In this document: positions 31,000 to 41,973 of the stretch, piece by piece
Numbering within the stretch: the stretch's first letter is position 1
Layout of the letters: each line of letters opens with the position of its first letter
Origin: Isoetes taiwanensis
Taxonomy: Eukaryota > Streptophyta > Lycopodiopsida > Isoetales > Isoetaceae
Assembly: GCA_021234155.1 (NCBI GenBank)
Contig: JAJEKV010000041.1
Span: forward strand, 2,296,447 to 2,360,446
Direction of reading: 5' to 3'
Length of the DNA: 64,000 nucleotides
Made by a program: the position numbers and the translations under genes
The notes under the pieces: model-generated
Database searches by the model: none
Told to the model about the DNA's origin: nothing
The model's input: the letters and a program-made list of their open reading frames with translations, nothing else

Positions 31000-32141
31000 T
31001 ATTGGAGGCTCGATGGGTCGGATCCAATTGGAACTTCCTTCCCAAGAGGTAGTGCCTCCATATTCTTAACGCCCCGAATAACCGCAAGCAATTCCTCGAT
31101 CGCGGCAAGGTAGCTGCCCGGGGCCGCTCATCTTCCCGAATCATACGCTACCACACGTTTCTTGCATAAGCACCGCACTGTAGCTATCTTTACTCGCATA
31201 AGCTACAAGTTTATCTTTCTCCCGTCCCAAGCAGGTTAAGATCGGGCTGTTGTTAAAGCTTCCTTCAACAATTCAAATCCCTTTTGGGCTTTCTTTTTGT
31301 GCCAATGCTCTACCCAATCTTTTCACTTTCTCTGCGCCTCGCCAGGTCTGTTAACCTGGCTGCTATCTTAGCAAAGTTCTTCACGAACTTCCCAGTAGTA
31401 CCCCGCTAGACCGAGAAAAACTTCGACCTCGCGGCATTCTTCGGCCGCCACTGAATCACCGCTTCAATCTTGGCGGGTCCGCCGAGATGCCTTCTGCCGA
31501 GATCACATGACCAAGGTATTCCACCTTTTCTGCTAGGCGGCGGCACTTCGACAACTTGCATGCATAACCGGTGCCTCCTCAACTTTCTAGCACCCTTCTC
31601 AAGTGTTGCACGTGTTCTTCAAGGGATCCGCTATACACCAAAATGTCATCAAAGAAAACAATCACAAAGGTGTCCAGAACTCCCTCAAGATATCGCTCAT
31701 GAGCCTCATGAACGCTATGGGGCATTTGATAAGCTAAAGGCATCACCGCGGAACTCATAATGCCCATAACCGTCCCCAAGGCGGTCTTGTGGATATCCTC
31801 CTCCTTTATCCTTATCCGATGGTAACCCGACCTTAAGTCGATTTTTGAGAAGATCTTTGCTCCTTGAAGCTGATCCATCAAGTCATCCGATCTTGGAAGC
31901 GATACTTGTTCTTAATGGTGTGCTTATTCAACTGCCTATAGTCTATGCACATCCTCAAAGATCCATCCTTCTTCTTGACAAAAAGAATGGGGCGCCCAAC
32001 GGGCGAGACACTAGGTCTAATGAAACCTAGGTCGAAAGCACGCTTTCCTCGCGAATCGCTTTTTAGTCCGGACAACCTCGTTGTCATTCTATATGGAGCC
32101 TTGCTTGTGGGTTTTGTTCCGGTTCGAGTGCTATCTCGCAC
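31000..32141 (-). pseudogene. Reverse transcriptase and RNase H of the nested chromovirus
   Basis: The RT N-terminus at 32141-31878 has [35 protein letters not shown]. Then 31881-31579 has MDQLQGAKIFSKIDLRSGYHRIRIKEEDIHKTA and VIVFFDDILVYSGSLEEHVQHLRRVL, with the catalytic DD. RNase H and its tail are spread in short frames from 31500 to about 30860. Some breaks lie in blocks that are otherwise perfectly conserved. Confidence 0.85.
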
Positions 32142-32500
32142 TCGACTGCTCCCCCTATAAGGAGGGAGCCGCTTGATCTCATCTCGAAAGAGATCGTGGA
32201 ACTCCGCGGATCAACTTAGCTATTTGCCTCAAGAACTTGTCGAGCATCTTGTCTTCTTTGCTTCCTTCCACCCGCTCACTAATCTCAAGCTTGAAGATGT
32301 ATGCTACCTGCTCACTCTTGATGCACTTGAACACCGCTTAGAAGACATACACCGCATGATGGGAACAACTTTACCCGTTATCTCAATGATCTTGCCGCCG
32401 GGTGTTGGGAAGGTCACCTTCCGCTTCCACAATCAATAATGGCCCCTCGCTGGTCCAAGGTACTCCATACCTATTATCAAGTCAGATTTGCCAATGCCCA

Positions 32501-32791
32501 TTACCTCGGCCCATCATCCGATCTTAATCCCCAGCAAGTCGATGTCAAAGTTGATTCTTTTACCCCGCCGGCAGCCGCTTTATCGCTTCCACTTGCTAAG
32601 ACAACGGGCCTTGGCTTTGACTTTAATGGTTTCAACTTCAACATTTGAACCATTCTTGGAGATGCAAAGTTATGGCTACTTCTCAATCTATTAGGACTAT
32701 AAATGACTTGGCCTTGGCCTTTCCCATCGCGGGAAATTACTTTATACCGCTCTCTCGCTTGCTCAGATCTATTGCGGCAAAGATATGACAC
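32501..32791 (-). pseudogene. Protease region of the nested chromovirus
   Basis: The frame has ERYKVISRDGKGQGQVIYSPNRLRSSHNFASPRMVQMLK. The catalytic DSG of the protease is lost in a damaged stretch before SSHNFASP, which is otherwise identical to the outer copy. The zinc-knuckle region upstream (32800-33300) is only recognisable in fragments. Confidence 0.75.
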
Positions 32792-33305
32792 TCACCCTGA
32801 ATGTAGTCGCTGGCCTCCTCGCCGCCGCCGCCGCTACCAAAGTGTCCCAATCTCCCAACTCGCTAGGCCAGACTCATGACATATGGGCAGTTCATTGCTC
32901 TATGGCCCGGCTGGAAACACCAAGCAAAGCCGCTTATGCACTCGCTCTTCTCCTTGGGCATGGCTCGCGTAAAGGATCGCGACGCTTTGGAGTAGTTTGA
33001 CCCTTCCCCGCTTGTCTTTGAAGGACACCGCTTTTCTCCCCGCCGCTTCCCTTGATTGCCACTATATGGGGCTCTAGCCGGGTCCCGGGTCGGGCCGTTT
33101 CTGGGCTGAAACCGCCACGCCTTTGCCTTTTTTATCTTGGTAATGCCGCCGCTTCGCCCACTATTCTCGAGGAGGTCCCGCTCCTTGCAAACTTATTGCC
33201 TTGACTCCGCTCGAGCATCGTTTTGGGTTTATTGCCCTTACAAGCTTTAATGGATCTCCCTCATTCGCACCTTCAATGTAGCTTTCCATCATCGCTGGCT
33301 TTCTC

Positions 33306-34013
33306 CTAACTTTGGCACATACAAAGCTTTAGCCTCATAAATTCCTCTCGTATTTCAGACGATTTGTTGCCTTGCCGCAACCTCAGAACTGCCGTGATCA
33401 TACCGACTTGTGCTCTCTTTGGGACATAATGGCGCTTTGAAGGCTTTAGCAAACTTCTTGAACCCGCAAGCGCCCCTCGCTTAAACCATGAGCCTTGCAT
33501 AGCCCTTCCACCAAATGCGCATGCGCCCTTCAGGTTCATTGCTGCTACCCTCGCTTTATCCTTATCCTTCATACCATAGGCATTGCCGTATTCGCCATCT
33601 CGCTGCTGCAAGCCCTCGCTTCCATGCCTCGACCCGTTTCGCCTCGAGAATTGCTCGAGCTTCCCCGCCTTCCAAACATTTCCCAATGCGTAGTCTACTT
33701 TCTTCCGTAGCCTGAGGTTCTTGTGTCCCTTTGTCGTTCTCCGGTGGTTCCTCCCGCCTTTCGGCCTGCGCCGCCTTGGTTCTGCTTCTTCTTCCTCGGG
33801 ACCTGAGTCTGACTGAAGCTTGAGTCTGAGGAGTCCGAGCCGGGGACCTTCCTCTCTTGCCCTCTTCTTTGTCTCTACTTGTTCTCCGAGCTGATGCTTG
33901 CGGCAGCTTGAGTTGCTACCCACCGAACCTGCTTTCCCTGCCAGGCGGCTAGCAAAGCCTTTATCCGCCGAGGTCCGGCCCTCATTTGGCGAGTATTTTC
34001 TTCTCGGGGTCAT
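33306..34013 (-). pseudogene. Gag of the nested chromovirus
   Basis: A 235-codon minus-strand frame starts MTPRRKYSPNEGRTSADKGFA, parallel to MTPEEEIARMRTDRADKG of the outer gag. It includes NAYGMKDKDKARVAAMNLKGA, KPSKRHYVPK and EEFMRLKLC. The alignment to capsid positions is disturbed between (GACAFGGRAMQGSWFKRG replaces the expected W..Y block), pointing to compensated frameshifts. Confidence 0.75.
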
Positions 34014-34431
34014 TTGTCCAAATTCTTCAAGCAGTGTTTCTTGTCGGGCGTGGCCTGGGCGGGCTCTCGTTTCTCTCAGAAGTTCCCCGCAGCTTGTCGC
34101 TCTCCCAAGGCCAGGCCTCTAGCTGCATACACAAGTGGTTCATATCTACATGGTTAGTTTTCCTTGCTTTCTTGCTTTATTTATGTTTGTTGGCATGGTT
34201 GAGGGGACACAAAATATATCACAAAAACATTTATAGTGCAAGAGAATGTTATATTTATATTTTATATTACACTAATACAAGAACTTGCAACTACTGCTAA
34301 TCATTTCTGTTGATGCCGGTAAGATGGATTATCCTCCAGGAACTTTTTCACTTGGGCTGTTCCCACTGAATGGCCCAAGTTCCTAAGGACATTGGCTGGA
34401 GATCCACCCTGTAATGCTCTTGCTAAATCTT

Positions 34432-35850
34432 CTATTCTGCGGTGGGAGGTATAAGTCGTTGCCACCGGACAGCCTTGCCCGCCGCCCAGAAGGTATGGCT
34501 AAGTCGAAGACGCCGAGTGCTACCGCTCTTTTCACCGTGATTGCATACCGGTGTTAAGGGTAACCGCATGCCCGCCAATCCCGAGAGTGCAATCAGCAAA
34601 CGATACTCCTTCCTCGCCTGGGGTGAATTTATGTGGATAACCGCTATTCTTCCATCCATCGCAAGAGCGGGTGTAATAGCGTAGTGACCGTCGCCGTTGC
34701 AGATAGACGGTCCTCGGCCACTCGGTATCCAGCTCGTGTCCGCTTCCGCTCAAATCATCAACCTCCACCGTGGTGAGCTCCCCCAGTAGTCATTGACTGT
34801 TGCCGAAGCCTCCCCGAGGTCGAATTCGGCCTACCGCCCTATCCCGGGAGGTGCTGCCGGGACGAGCTTGCCGTTAGGATGTTTGAGGTCGCATAACGGA
34901 TCCCCATCTGCTCCTCGAGAGCAAGGAACTCTTCCTCCGCCGGTAGCTTGTTCTCAGCCTTGTCTCCGCTTCCATGATCTCCGCCTCGATGTTGCTGTAG
35001 GCTTGGATGTCGGAGGTAAACTCTCCCGTAAGTGTCGGCTTCCCTTACTTGGAGGGGAAGTCGGATCTCCTGACGGCATGAAGTCGCCCAAGTTCGTTTC
35101 TTCGGAGTTGGTGCAAGCAACTCTTCAGGTCGGTATTCCCTTTCCCCGCGCGACCGGGAGGTTTTGAATGTCGCTAGGAGCGTAAACCTCACCTTCGATT
35201 ATAATGGGAGCTAGGCTTGTGATGCCTAACCCGAGGGGTGGCGCGACTGAGAGTCCGCCGCTTCTTTTCGGGTCTTGCCACTTCCGCCCGCTTGTCGCCG
35301 CTTCCTCCGCTAGGTCGAGCTCAACATCTTCTTCCTCCTCCTCGGATTCCCTCGCTCATCCGAAGTCTTCTTCCTTCCCTTCCCGCCTCCCGCTCAGACT
35401 GCGGTGAGGAGCCGTTGTTCCGGCCGCTACGGCTAATGGATCTACGCCCATGGGGGAATGGAGGTTTCCCCACGATGTTCTCAAGACGGTGGGTGAGAAA
35501 GATTGCCGTGGCGTTGTTGAAAGAGAAGTACTTGGTCCCGCTGGATGCTAGGACCATTGGCTCAAGGTGTGCGGGCGCTTTGTTTGTGAGGTATTTGGCG
35601 CATGTTCGACATCGCCTAATGCCGCCGGCAGTGGACCTGCCTAGGAACAAAATATCCTATACAAGGGGAGTTGCACTAGCTACCGGTTCTACCCTAGCTT
35701 GAAACTCGGCCAGACTCTACTATAAGCCGGGTCGCGTAGGTTGCTTTGACGCCTACCTCCTTCCCCAAGATCCGAAGATTTGGTCGACGCCGGCCTCAAA
35801 GAAGATGAGCGCGGGCGCTGCACTCATCTCCTCGAAATCGAAGTTGCCAT
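34432..35850 (-). pseudogene. ORF2 of the nested chromovirus, unrecognised
   Basis: The ATG at 35850 (MATS in one frame, FDFEEMSAAPAL one base over) aligns with the ORF2 start of the outer element. Conserved blocks are CAKYLTNKA..TKYFSFNNATAIFLTHRLENI (35600-35460), READTYGR (35040) and ALEEQMGIRY (34910). The end block (DGW/R..IAVIH, KFTPGEEGV, ALSGLAGM) at 34660-34560 follows. Frames change at least five times. No known domain. Confidence 0.45.
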
Positions 35851-35960
35851 TGATTAATTGCGTAAGAGGGTAACAAACGGTTGCAAGAGCGCCGTGGAGT
35901 TGGGAAATCGCTAGAAGGGCAGGAGCAGATTTGTAGGGTGCTATCCGAGAAGTGAGGGGT

Positions 35961-35970
35961 CTATTTATAG
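35961..35970 (-). promoter_or_regulatory. TATA box of ORF2, nested chromovirus
   Basis: CTATTTATAG on the plus strand, 190 bp past the hairpin pair and 111 bp before the ORF2 start at 35850 on the minus strand. It matches the layout of the outer element. Confidence 0.65.
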
Positions 35971-36159
35971 AAAAGGGGAAAACCCTAATTTTTGGATGAC
36001 TTGAAAATTTCCTAGGATTGGGTAATTCTAACTTATCCGAGGTCAAAATAGGAGTTTGAGGACTATAGGAGATGCTTGAACAAGGCTAGGTTACCTAAAA
36101 GATGCTATGCAAGAGGTTGAAGGTGACTTTAACAAGTCCCGGTGAAGAATTGGTAAGAG

Positions 36160-36424
36160 GTCTCACAGCCATGCCTCGCTCAATCCTAACTTTTGTTTTG
36201 GCGACGAGGCGCGAAATGTGAGACATCAGTCCCATTTCGATTAAAGGTGTCCAATTTGGGTAAACTAATGGTGTAAGGGTGATGGGCTCATCAAATTAGG
36301 CGTAATCGACCCCTTTATTTGGTCGATTTGAGCTGTTTTGGTCAAGTTTGGGCGAGGTCTCACAGCCTTTGCCTCGCTTCAATCCTAACTTTTGTTTCAA
36401 TGACGAGGCGCTGAAATGTGAGAC
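36160..36424. repeat. Hairpin pair 2 of the nested chromovirus
   Basis: Fold-backs lie at 36160-36224 and 36357-36424. Both have outer arms GTCTCACA..GCCTCGC and GCGAGGC-like..TGTGAGAC around an AATCCTAACTTTTGTTT loop. They precede ORF2 in the direction of the element. Confidence 0.85.
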
Positions 36425-36589
36425 ATCATGTCTCTCGCCCCAAATGTCCTATTTTTCTGAGATAAAAGCTAAAACTTATTAATTTGCTCTAATTACTCAA
36501 GTTTATGTCATCAAAGTAGACAAAATTGCTCTATATTACAAAATTTTTAATTATTTACAACAAAAGTTTCTATATTCTCCCTTACGCGG

Positions 36590-37768
36590 TCGCAAGACTC
36601 ATGTCTTGTCGCATCAAGGTTACCCGCTTGGCGTGGATAGTGCAGGCTGTTGAGTCTTCAAAATGTTGCACTATCTTTGCCTCAGCCGCCTCTTTGCATT
36701 GCCAGCAGCACTGCCTCAGGACTCTAAAGTCCGTTTCTATAGGCTCGCATAACTTCACGCACCAACCGAAGCTTAAGGGGGCAGGGGGATTAGGGAGACC
36801 GAAGTTGCTACCGAAGTGTCTAATCTCCCTTAACGCTCTTCTCTCTACCTCCTTCCTATCCGCTTTCTTCCCCGGGTGGCGGCTTGGGAACCTTGGGCTT
36901 CGTGGTGGCGGCCTTAAGGTTTGCCGCTTCGCTGGTCGCCTCCTCGATGAACTTAACTCGCTTTTTCATAATATTTGTTATAGGCCTCCCATTTCTTCAT
37001 GTAGGCCTCGGCTCCCTCATCTTTCTCTCATAAATCTTCACCTCGCCGGTGACGTAGGCTTCCCTGGGGCGGTCGGGTTGCTTTTTCTATCCCATGCCGT
37101 ACTCGAGGGGGCTTTCAGACTTGGTCTTTTTGGGGTTGCTTTCGTGTCGGGCTGCTTTCAGTAATTTTTGCTCGTCACCGGTTCTTGGAAGAGCTTCCAC
37201 CTCGCAGCGTTAGGGTTGAAGTCCCCATCGAAGAGTCGTCGGAAGGGTTTGGGGGTTCGTGGGGTTGCCGCTCCTTGATGATAATGTTGGGGTTCGCCTC
37301 TTCCTTGGCGGGCAGTCCTTGTTCTCCTTTATGACCTACCTAACTTGCCTTTCGCTTTTTCTTTTCTTTCGCTGGCGGCTTTCTTCCTCTTCTTTTCCTT
37401 TTTCCTCTTTTTGTCCTCCCTTCTCTTCACTTGGCCGTATTTCCGATGAATCTTCTAAGGTCCGCTACCTACTGGCTCCAAACCCGCCACTTGCTCATCC
37501 GCTTGTTCCTGGGCGGATCTCCCGCCTATTTCTTCATACACCTCCCTCGTCCCCGCCGTCCCATGGAGTTTGGTGATGTGGCCTCGCCCTCCACCCGCTG
37601 GTTGAAGACATCGATCAAATCGAGGTGTCTTGCTCTTCGTCAAGGCTTAACGACCCCTTCTTGCTAGCCTCTCTCACGAAGCATCTTCCGAATGATCTCT
37701 CTGCCCCCTGGCTACTGGTGTTTTCGCCTGGGCGACGCTTCCTTTGCGGTCTGTTTGGTTCGGGCCAT
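36590..37768 (-). pseudogene. ORF1: accessory protein starting like histone H3
   Basis: The ATG at 37768 opens MARTKQTAKEASPRRKHQ before a TAG at 37712-37714. Residues 1-8 are identical to the start of histone H3 (M plus ARTKQTA), and residue 9 is K instead of R. After the stop, coding-like text continues in other frames: IIRKMLRERE, KGSLSLDEEQDTS, then a lysine/glutamate-rich region (EEKGGQKEEKGKEEEESRQRKKKK) at about 37430-37330 and a proline-rich end. The charge pattern (basic tip, acidic-basic middle) resembles ORF1 of the outer element. Known histone mimics expose such a tail to chromatin readers; whether this protein does is untested. Confidence 0.5.
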
Positions 37769-37866
37769 GTTTTACGGATCGTCAATCGGATAAAAGCGAA
37801 AAGATCGCTAAGTTGGGAAGAGCGGATTTCTAGGCTTGGACCTAAAAAATGAGTGGGGTTCTACAT

Positions 37867-37876
37867 CTATTTATAG
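37867..37876 (-). promoter_or_regulatory. TATA box of ORF1, nested chromovirus
   Basis: CTATTTATAG on the plus strand is CTATAAATAG on the minus strand, 99 bp before the ORF1 ATG at 37768. Confidence 0.65.
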
Positions 37877-37984
37877 CTTGGGGAATTTTAGGTCAAAACT
37901 CAAGTTGCTCTGTTTAACATGCTAAGGCACCAATTTATCTAAAACTTATACTTATTTCAGACTTTTTCTTTTTTGGTTCATTTA

Positions 37985-38223
37985 CGCCTCGCTCCAATAC
38001 TAATGTTTAGTTTTACACCAGCGCCGAAATGTGAGATCTCATACATTTCTAGGGTTTTAGGTAATTAAAACATGCTATTCTAACTAATTCCTATCTTAGA
38101 ATTAGCCTTACCACATTATTTATCTCAAATTCATCATGTTTTGGTGTTCTTGACTCGATGTCTCAAACCATGCCGCTTCAAAACAAAAGTTAGTTTTTAT
38201 GATTGTGCGAGAAATGCGGAGAC
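37985..38223. repeat. Hairpin pair 1 of the nested chromovirus
   Basis: Fold-backs lie at 38160-38223 (GTCTCAAACCATGCCGC..GTGCGAGAAATGCGGAGAC with an AACAAAAGTTAGTTTTTAT loop) and about 37985-38040 (GCCTCGC..GCGCCGAAATGTGAGATC; left arm truncated). They precede ORF1 in the direction of the element. Confidence 0.7.
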
Positions 38224-38417
38224 CACCTCACTTGGAAAAATTTTGGCTCATTCTTTTAATCTTGTTAAATTCCAATTCACTTAATTGTTACTAGCTTAGC
38301 ATAACTACAAAGGTGAGAAAAAAATTTTTTTTCCCACTTTTCGAGGCTTGAGGATCCTATCAAGTTAGTACCATCGGGAACATGGTCGCTGCTTTGCTCT
38401 TGGTCTCCAAGAACATT

Positions 38418-38428
38418 GCTCGATACCA
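38418..38428 (-). other. Primer binding site of the nested chromovirus
   Basis: GCTCGATACCA on the plus strand reads TGGTATCGAGC on the minus strand, one base short of the standard TGGTATCAGAGC. Confidence 0.75.
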
Positions 38429-38431
38429 CCG

Positions 38432-39991
38432 TGGACGTCCCCTCACTGTGATATCGGTGCACTCACCGATACAAAACAGGAGTTCTTCCCCACACCAGCT
38501 CCATGCCGTCTGGGGCCCTCCACATATCAACGCACCAACGAAGTCTCTTGGGAAGAGTGAAGGTGTCATTCTACCCCTCCCCTGGGGCCTACCTAGCTCT
38601 TGGGCGTAAAACATACATGTCAATAGCACATACATCAACATCCCGTGACCATCTCGAAGGATGGTCCTCCTCATATCTGCATAGACAAAGATCAGCACAT
38701 CACATAAGGGGATCCTACTCCAAGGCTGGACTCAAAGGATCCTCGACGATTTGGGTCTCCGCAGTCGTCACGCGACATGAATTCATGGCAATGGATTTGG
38801 GGGCATAAGAACATGGCATAGGGTTGTCCACTCCATCCGCCCCTCCCGTGCACACTTTGCGTAGTAGGCTGAAAAGTGTTGGGACTGGCTGTAGCCCAGG
38901 GTGCATAGCGGAAGGGCTATTCTGGGTCATCATCCCAGTCCTCATGGGGCGGTAGGATCACTCCCTCGAGGAGATCTACATCTTTGACTCCAAGGTGACT
39001 AGAGGGCCATTTGCCGCATTCGTGAACCCAACGGAAAGTGTACGCCACTTCCGGGTGTCGAGCCCATGCCTTACCCGCACTTTTCGGTGGTAAGCCATTA
39101 GACCTAGTCACAATGATCCCAGTAGGCTTTACACACCGGGGATCGCTCAAGAGTCAGACATGAATCTCCTTCTTAGCCGGTCCCCCCCTTCACCCACAAC
39201 TGTGTGTGGCTCTTGTACACAGCCGAGGGCGAATCTATGGTGTGCTAGAGAGGCTACTCTAGAGCATTAACTACAAGCTTTAGGGCCTCTACCCCCCTTC
39301 CCAATACAAGGAGTTCACGTAAAATACATCATCCAAATATATCACAAGTAAGAGCTAAAGAACTAGATCTAATCATAGAGTTAGGTTCTTTAGTTAGTGT
39401 CCGAGATCTAAGATCTAGATAGTTACTATGGGCAATTTAATAGTCTAAACCTACCGATTCTATGACTAGAAGACGGTTTAAGTTTATTAAATTGACCAAA
39501 TACCTGATCCTTGAGTGGCTCCTCCCCCTGAGTTCAACCATCCTGGCCGAGCTGATCAATTCGAGGAAACCGATGGCATAACGCTTGGCCATGGGCTGCT
39601 CGGGAGGCGGTTTTGCTCCCCGGGCAGCCAAAACCGAGCTCTAAAACCCTAAGGATCTAAAAAACTAGCAAGCTAGGGTTTTCCTACCCTAAATAGACAT
39701 GGGGGTTTAGGCTAGGGTTTCCAATTACCCAATTTGGCATGTGGGATAATTGGAAAGGCCCCACTTGCCTTTAGTGGCTAGGTGGCAAAATATGCCAACA
39801 TGGAAAGGGTGTGTTCTCATTAATGTGCACATGTGCACATTAATAATATATGAACACTCCTAGTAAGTTGCCCCTAGGGCTACTTACCCTGCTATCCGCT
39901 GGCGTACACGCCAATCGGGTGGGCGGTACGCTGACGTGGCAAAGCACAATGTACGCCCCGGGAGCGATATACGCGGCTGGAACGTCCACGT
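38432..39991 (-). repeat. 5' LTR of the nested chromovirus
   Basis: It is about 1560 bp, collinear with the 3' copy, with many scattered 1-6 bp deletions or insertions relative to it, for example around 38570-38600 and 38880-38950. Confidence 0.9.
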
Positions 39992-41337
39992 ACCCTTAAA
40001 GGCAAGTGGGCCCATTTCCAATTATCCCACATGCCAAAAGGGGATAATTGGAAACCCTAACCAACCCCCTTGTCTATATAGGGAAGGAAACCCTAACTAG
40101 CCCAATTTTCGATTTTAGGGCTTTAGAACTCTGTTTTGGCTGCCTCAACAAATTAAAACCGCATCCCATCACCGGGAGAATTGCATCCTTAGTTTCCCTT
40201 GATTCGGGAAAGGCCTCACAGGATGCACGAGCTCAGGTCAGGAGGAGCCCCTCAAGGATCAGGTATTTGGCCAATTAGATAGTCTAAACCCTATTTTAGT
40301 CATTGAATCAGTAGGTTTAGCCTATTAGATTGCCCATAGCAGCCCTCTAGATCTCTAGATAGCAGATTCTAACTAAAGAACCTAACTCTATGTTGTAGAT
40401 TAGATCTAGTTCTTTAGTTCTCTGTGAAGTATATGGATGATATATCTCTCATGAGCTCCTTGTATTGGGAAGGGGGGTAGAGACCTAAAGCTTTGTAGTT
40501 GATGCTCCTAGAGTAGCCTCTAGCACACTCAGAGATTCGCCTCGCGGCACAAGAACCACACCGGTTGTGGGTGAAGGGGCCAGATCGGCTTAGAAGGAGG
40601 TTCGTGTTCGACTTTGAACGATCCCTATGGTGTGTTAGTGCTACCAGGGATCATTGTGACTAGGTTAATGGCTTACCACCGAAAAGCGGTAAGGCATGGG
40701 CTCGACACTGCGTGAAGTGGTGCACACTTTCCGCTGGGTTCACTAACACGGGCAAAGGGCCCTCTAGTCACCTTGAGTCAGCATGTAGACCTCCGGAGGG
40801 AGTGATCCCTACCTGCCCCATCGGAATCGGGAGATGGAACCCGTGAATAGCCCTTTGGCTATGCATCCCGGCTGGCTACAGCCAAAGTCCCAACACTTTT
40901 CAGCCTACTCGCAAAGTGTGCACAGAGAGGGGCGGATGGAGTGGACAACCCTAAGCCATGTTCATATGCCCAAATCCATTGCCATGAATCCGCGCCCGCA
41001 ATGAACTCGAGACCCAAGCCGCCGGGCCATCCCCTTGAGTCCGAGCCTTGGGTAGGATTCCCTATGTGATGTGCCGATCTTTGTCTATGCAGAGACCGAG
41101 GACCATCCTTCGTGATGGTCATATGATGTTGATGTATGTGCTAACGACATGTATGTTTACGCCTCCGCAGCTAGGTAGGCCCCGAGGGACGGGTGTAATG
41201 ACCCTTCCACTCTTTCCCACCGGAACCCGCCACGGTGCGCGGTCATGTGGAGGGCCCCGTGATAGCATGGAGCTGGTATGGGGATGAACTCGCTTGTGTA
41301 CGGTGAGGGCACCGTGATACCAGTAGGGGACGCCACA
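39992..41337 (+). repeat. Second part of the split 5' LTR
   Basis: It resumes with ACCCTTAAAGGCAAGTGGGC, matching 51615 onward in the 3' LTR, and ends GGGGACGCCACA before the primer site. CCCT is present on both sides of the nested insertion. Confidence 0.9.
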
Positions 41338-41339
41338 AA

Positions 41340-41351
41340 GGGTATCAGAGC
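41340..41351 (+). other. Primer binding site of the plus-strand chromovirus
   Basis: GGGTATCAGAGC lies two bases after the LTR end. It matches the initiator tRNA-Met site TGGTATCAGAGC except for the first base. Confidence 0.85.
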
Positions 41352-41539
41352 TATGTTCTTGGAGACCAAGAGCAAAGCACCGCCATGTTCCCAAAGAGCA
41401 CTAACTTGATAGGATCCTTAAACCCTAAAAATGGGAAAATTTTTCTCATTTTTGTAGTTTATGCTAAGCTAGTAAATGCTTAAAATGAATAGAAATGTAA
41501 AAAAGATTAAAAATTAATGAGCCAACATCCGTGTAGGTG

Positions 41540-41787
41540 GTCTCACACGCCGCTACCAGATGTGATTTCTACATTCTAGAAACGGGCCGGGCTAACGGTG
41601 AGACATTCAAATTTTGACACCAAAAAGTTGTAAATTACAAGAAAATACCTTGATAATTCTAATTTTAAGCTAAGAATTAGTAGATTTAGCATGTTACATG
41701 TTAATTTAATAGTGGGCCCCACCATGTCTCACACGTCGCCAGACAGGGTTTCTAGATTCTAGGAATCGGGCTGGGCAACGGTGAGAC
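41540..41787. repeat. Hairpin pair 1 of the plus-strand chromovirus
   Basis: Fold-backs lie at 41540-41604 and 41726-41787. The outer arms are GTCTCACACG..GCC and GGC..ACGGTGAGAC; the inner stems are TTTCTA..TAGAAA and TTTCTA..TAGGAA. They stand between the primer site and the TATA box of ORF1. Confidence 0.8.
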
Positions 41788-41870
41788 CTTGCTTAATTAG
41801 GTGTTTTTAGGTGCTTTAGACAACCCAAAAGGTAGTTTAAAAGTTGACCTAAAATTGGCCCTATAAATAG

Positions 41871-41880
41871 ACCCGACCCC
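41871..41880 (+). promoter_or_regulatory. TATA box of ORF1, plus-strand chromovirus
   Basis: CTATAAATAG lies 84 bp after the second hairpin and 103 bp before the ORF1 ATG at 41974. The homologous site in the nested element has the same sequence at nearly the same distance (99 bp). Confidence 0.65.
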
Positions 41881-41973
41881 TCCCATTTTTCCCCTGTTCT
41901 TCCCTAGAACTTCGCCAGGACTATCAAGACGATCTTCCGGGCGCTTTAGCTCCGATCGACAAACCGAAAGATG

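Larger units (their letters stand above)
26877..39991 (-). mobile_element. Minus-strand chromovirus nested in the 5' LTR of the plus-strand one
   Basis: On the minus strand: 5' LTR 39991-38432, primer site 38428-38418, hairpin pair, ORF1, hairpin pair, ORF2, gag, protease, reverse transcriptase, RNase H, integrase, chromodomain remnant, polypurine tract 28459-28445 and 3' LTR 28444-26877. The host LTR reads GCCCT at the left edge and ACCCT at the right, a near-match for a 5-bp target duplication. The family is related to but distinct from the outer element: the coding parts align, while the hairpin arms differ. It must be the younger insertion. All ORFs are broken. Confidence 0.9.

Noticed and set aside
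36526-37164. 212-codon plus-strand ORF
   Set aside because: It is antisense to ORF1 of the nested chromovirus; composition follows from the opposite strand.
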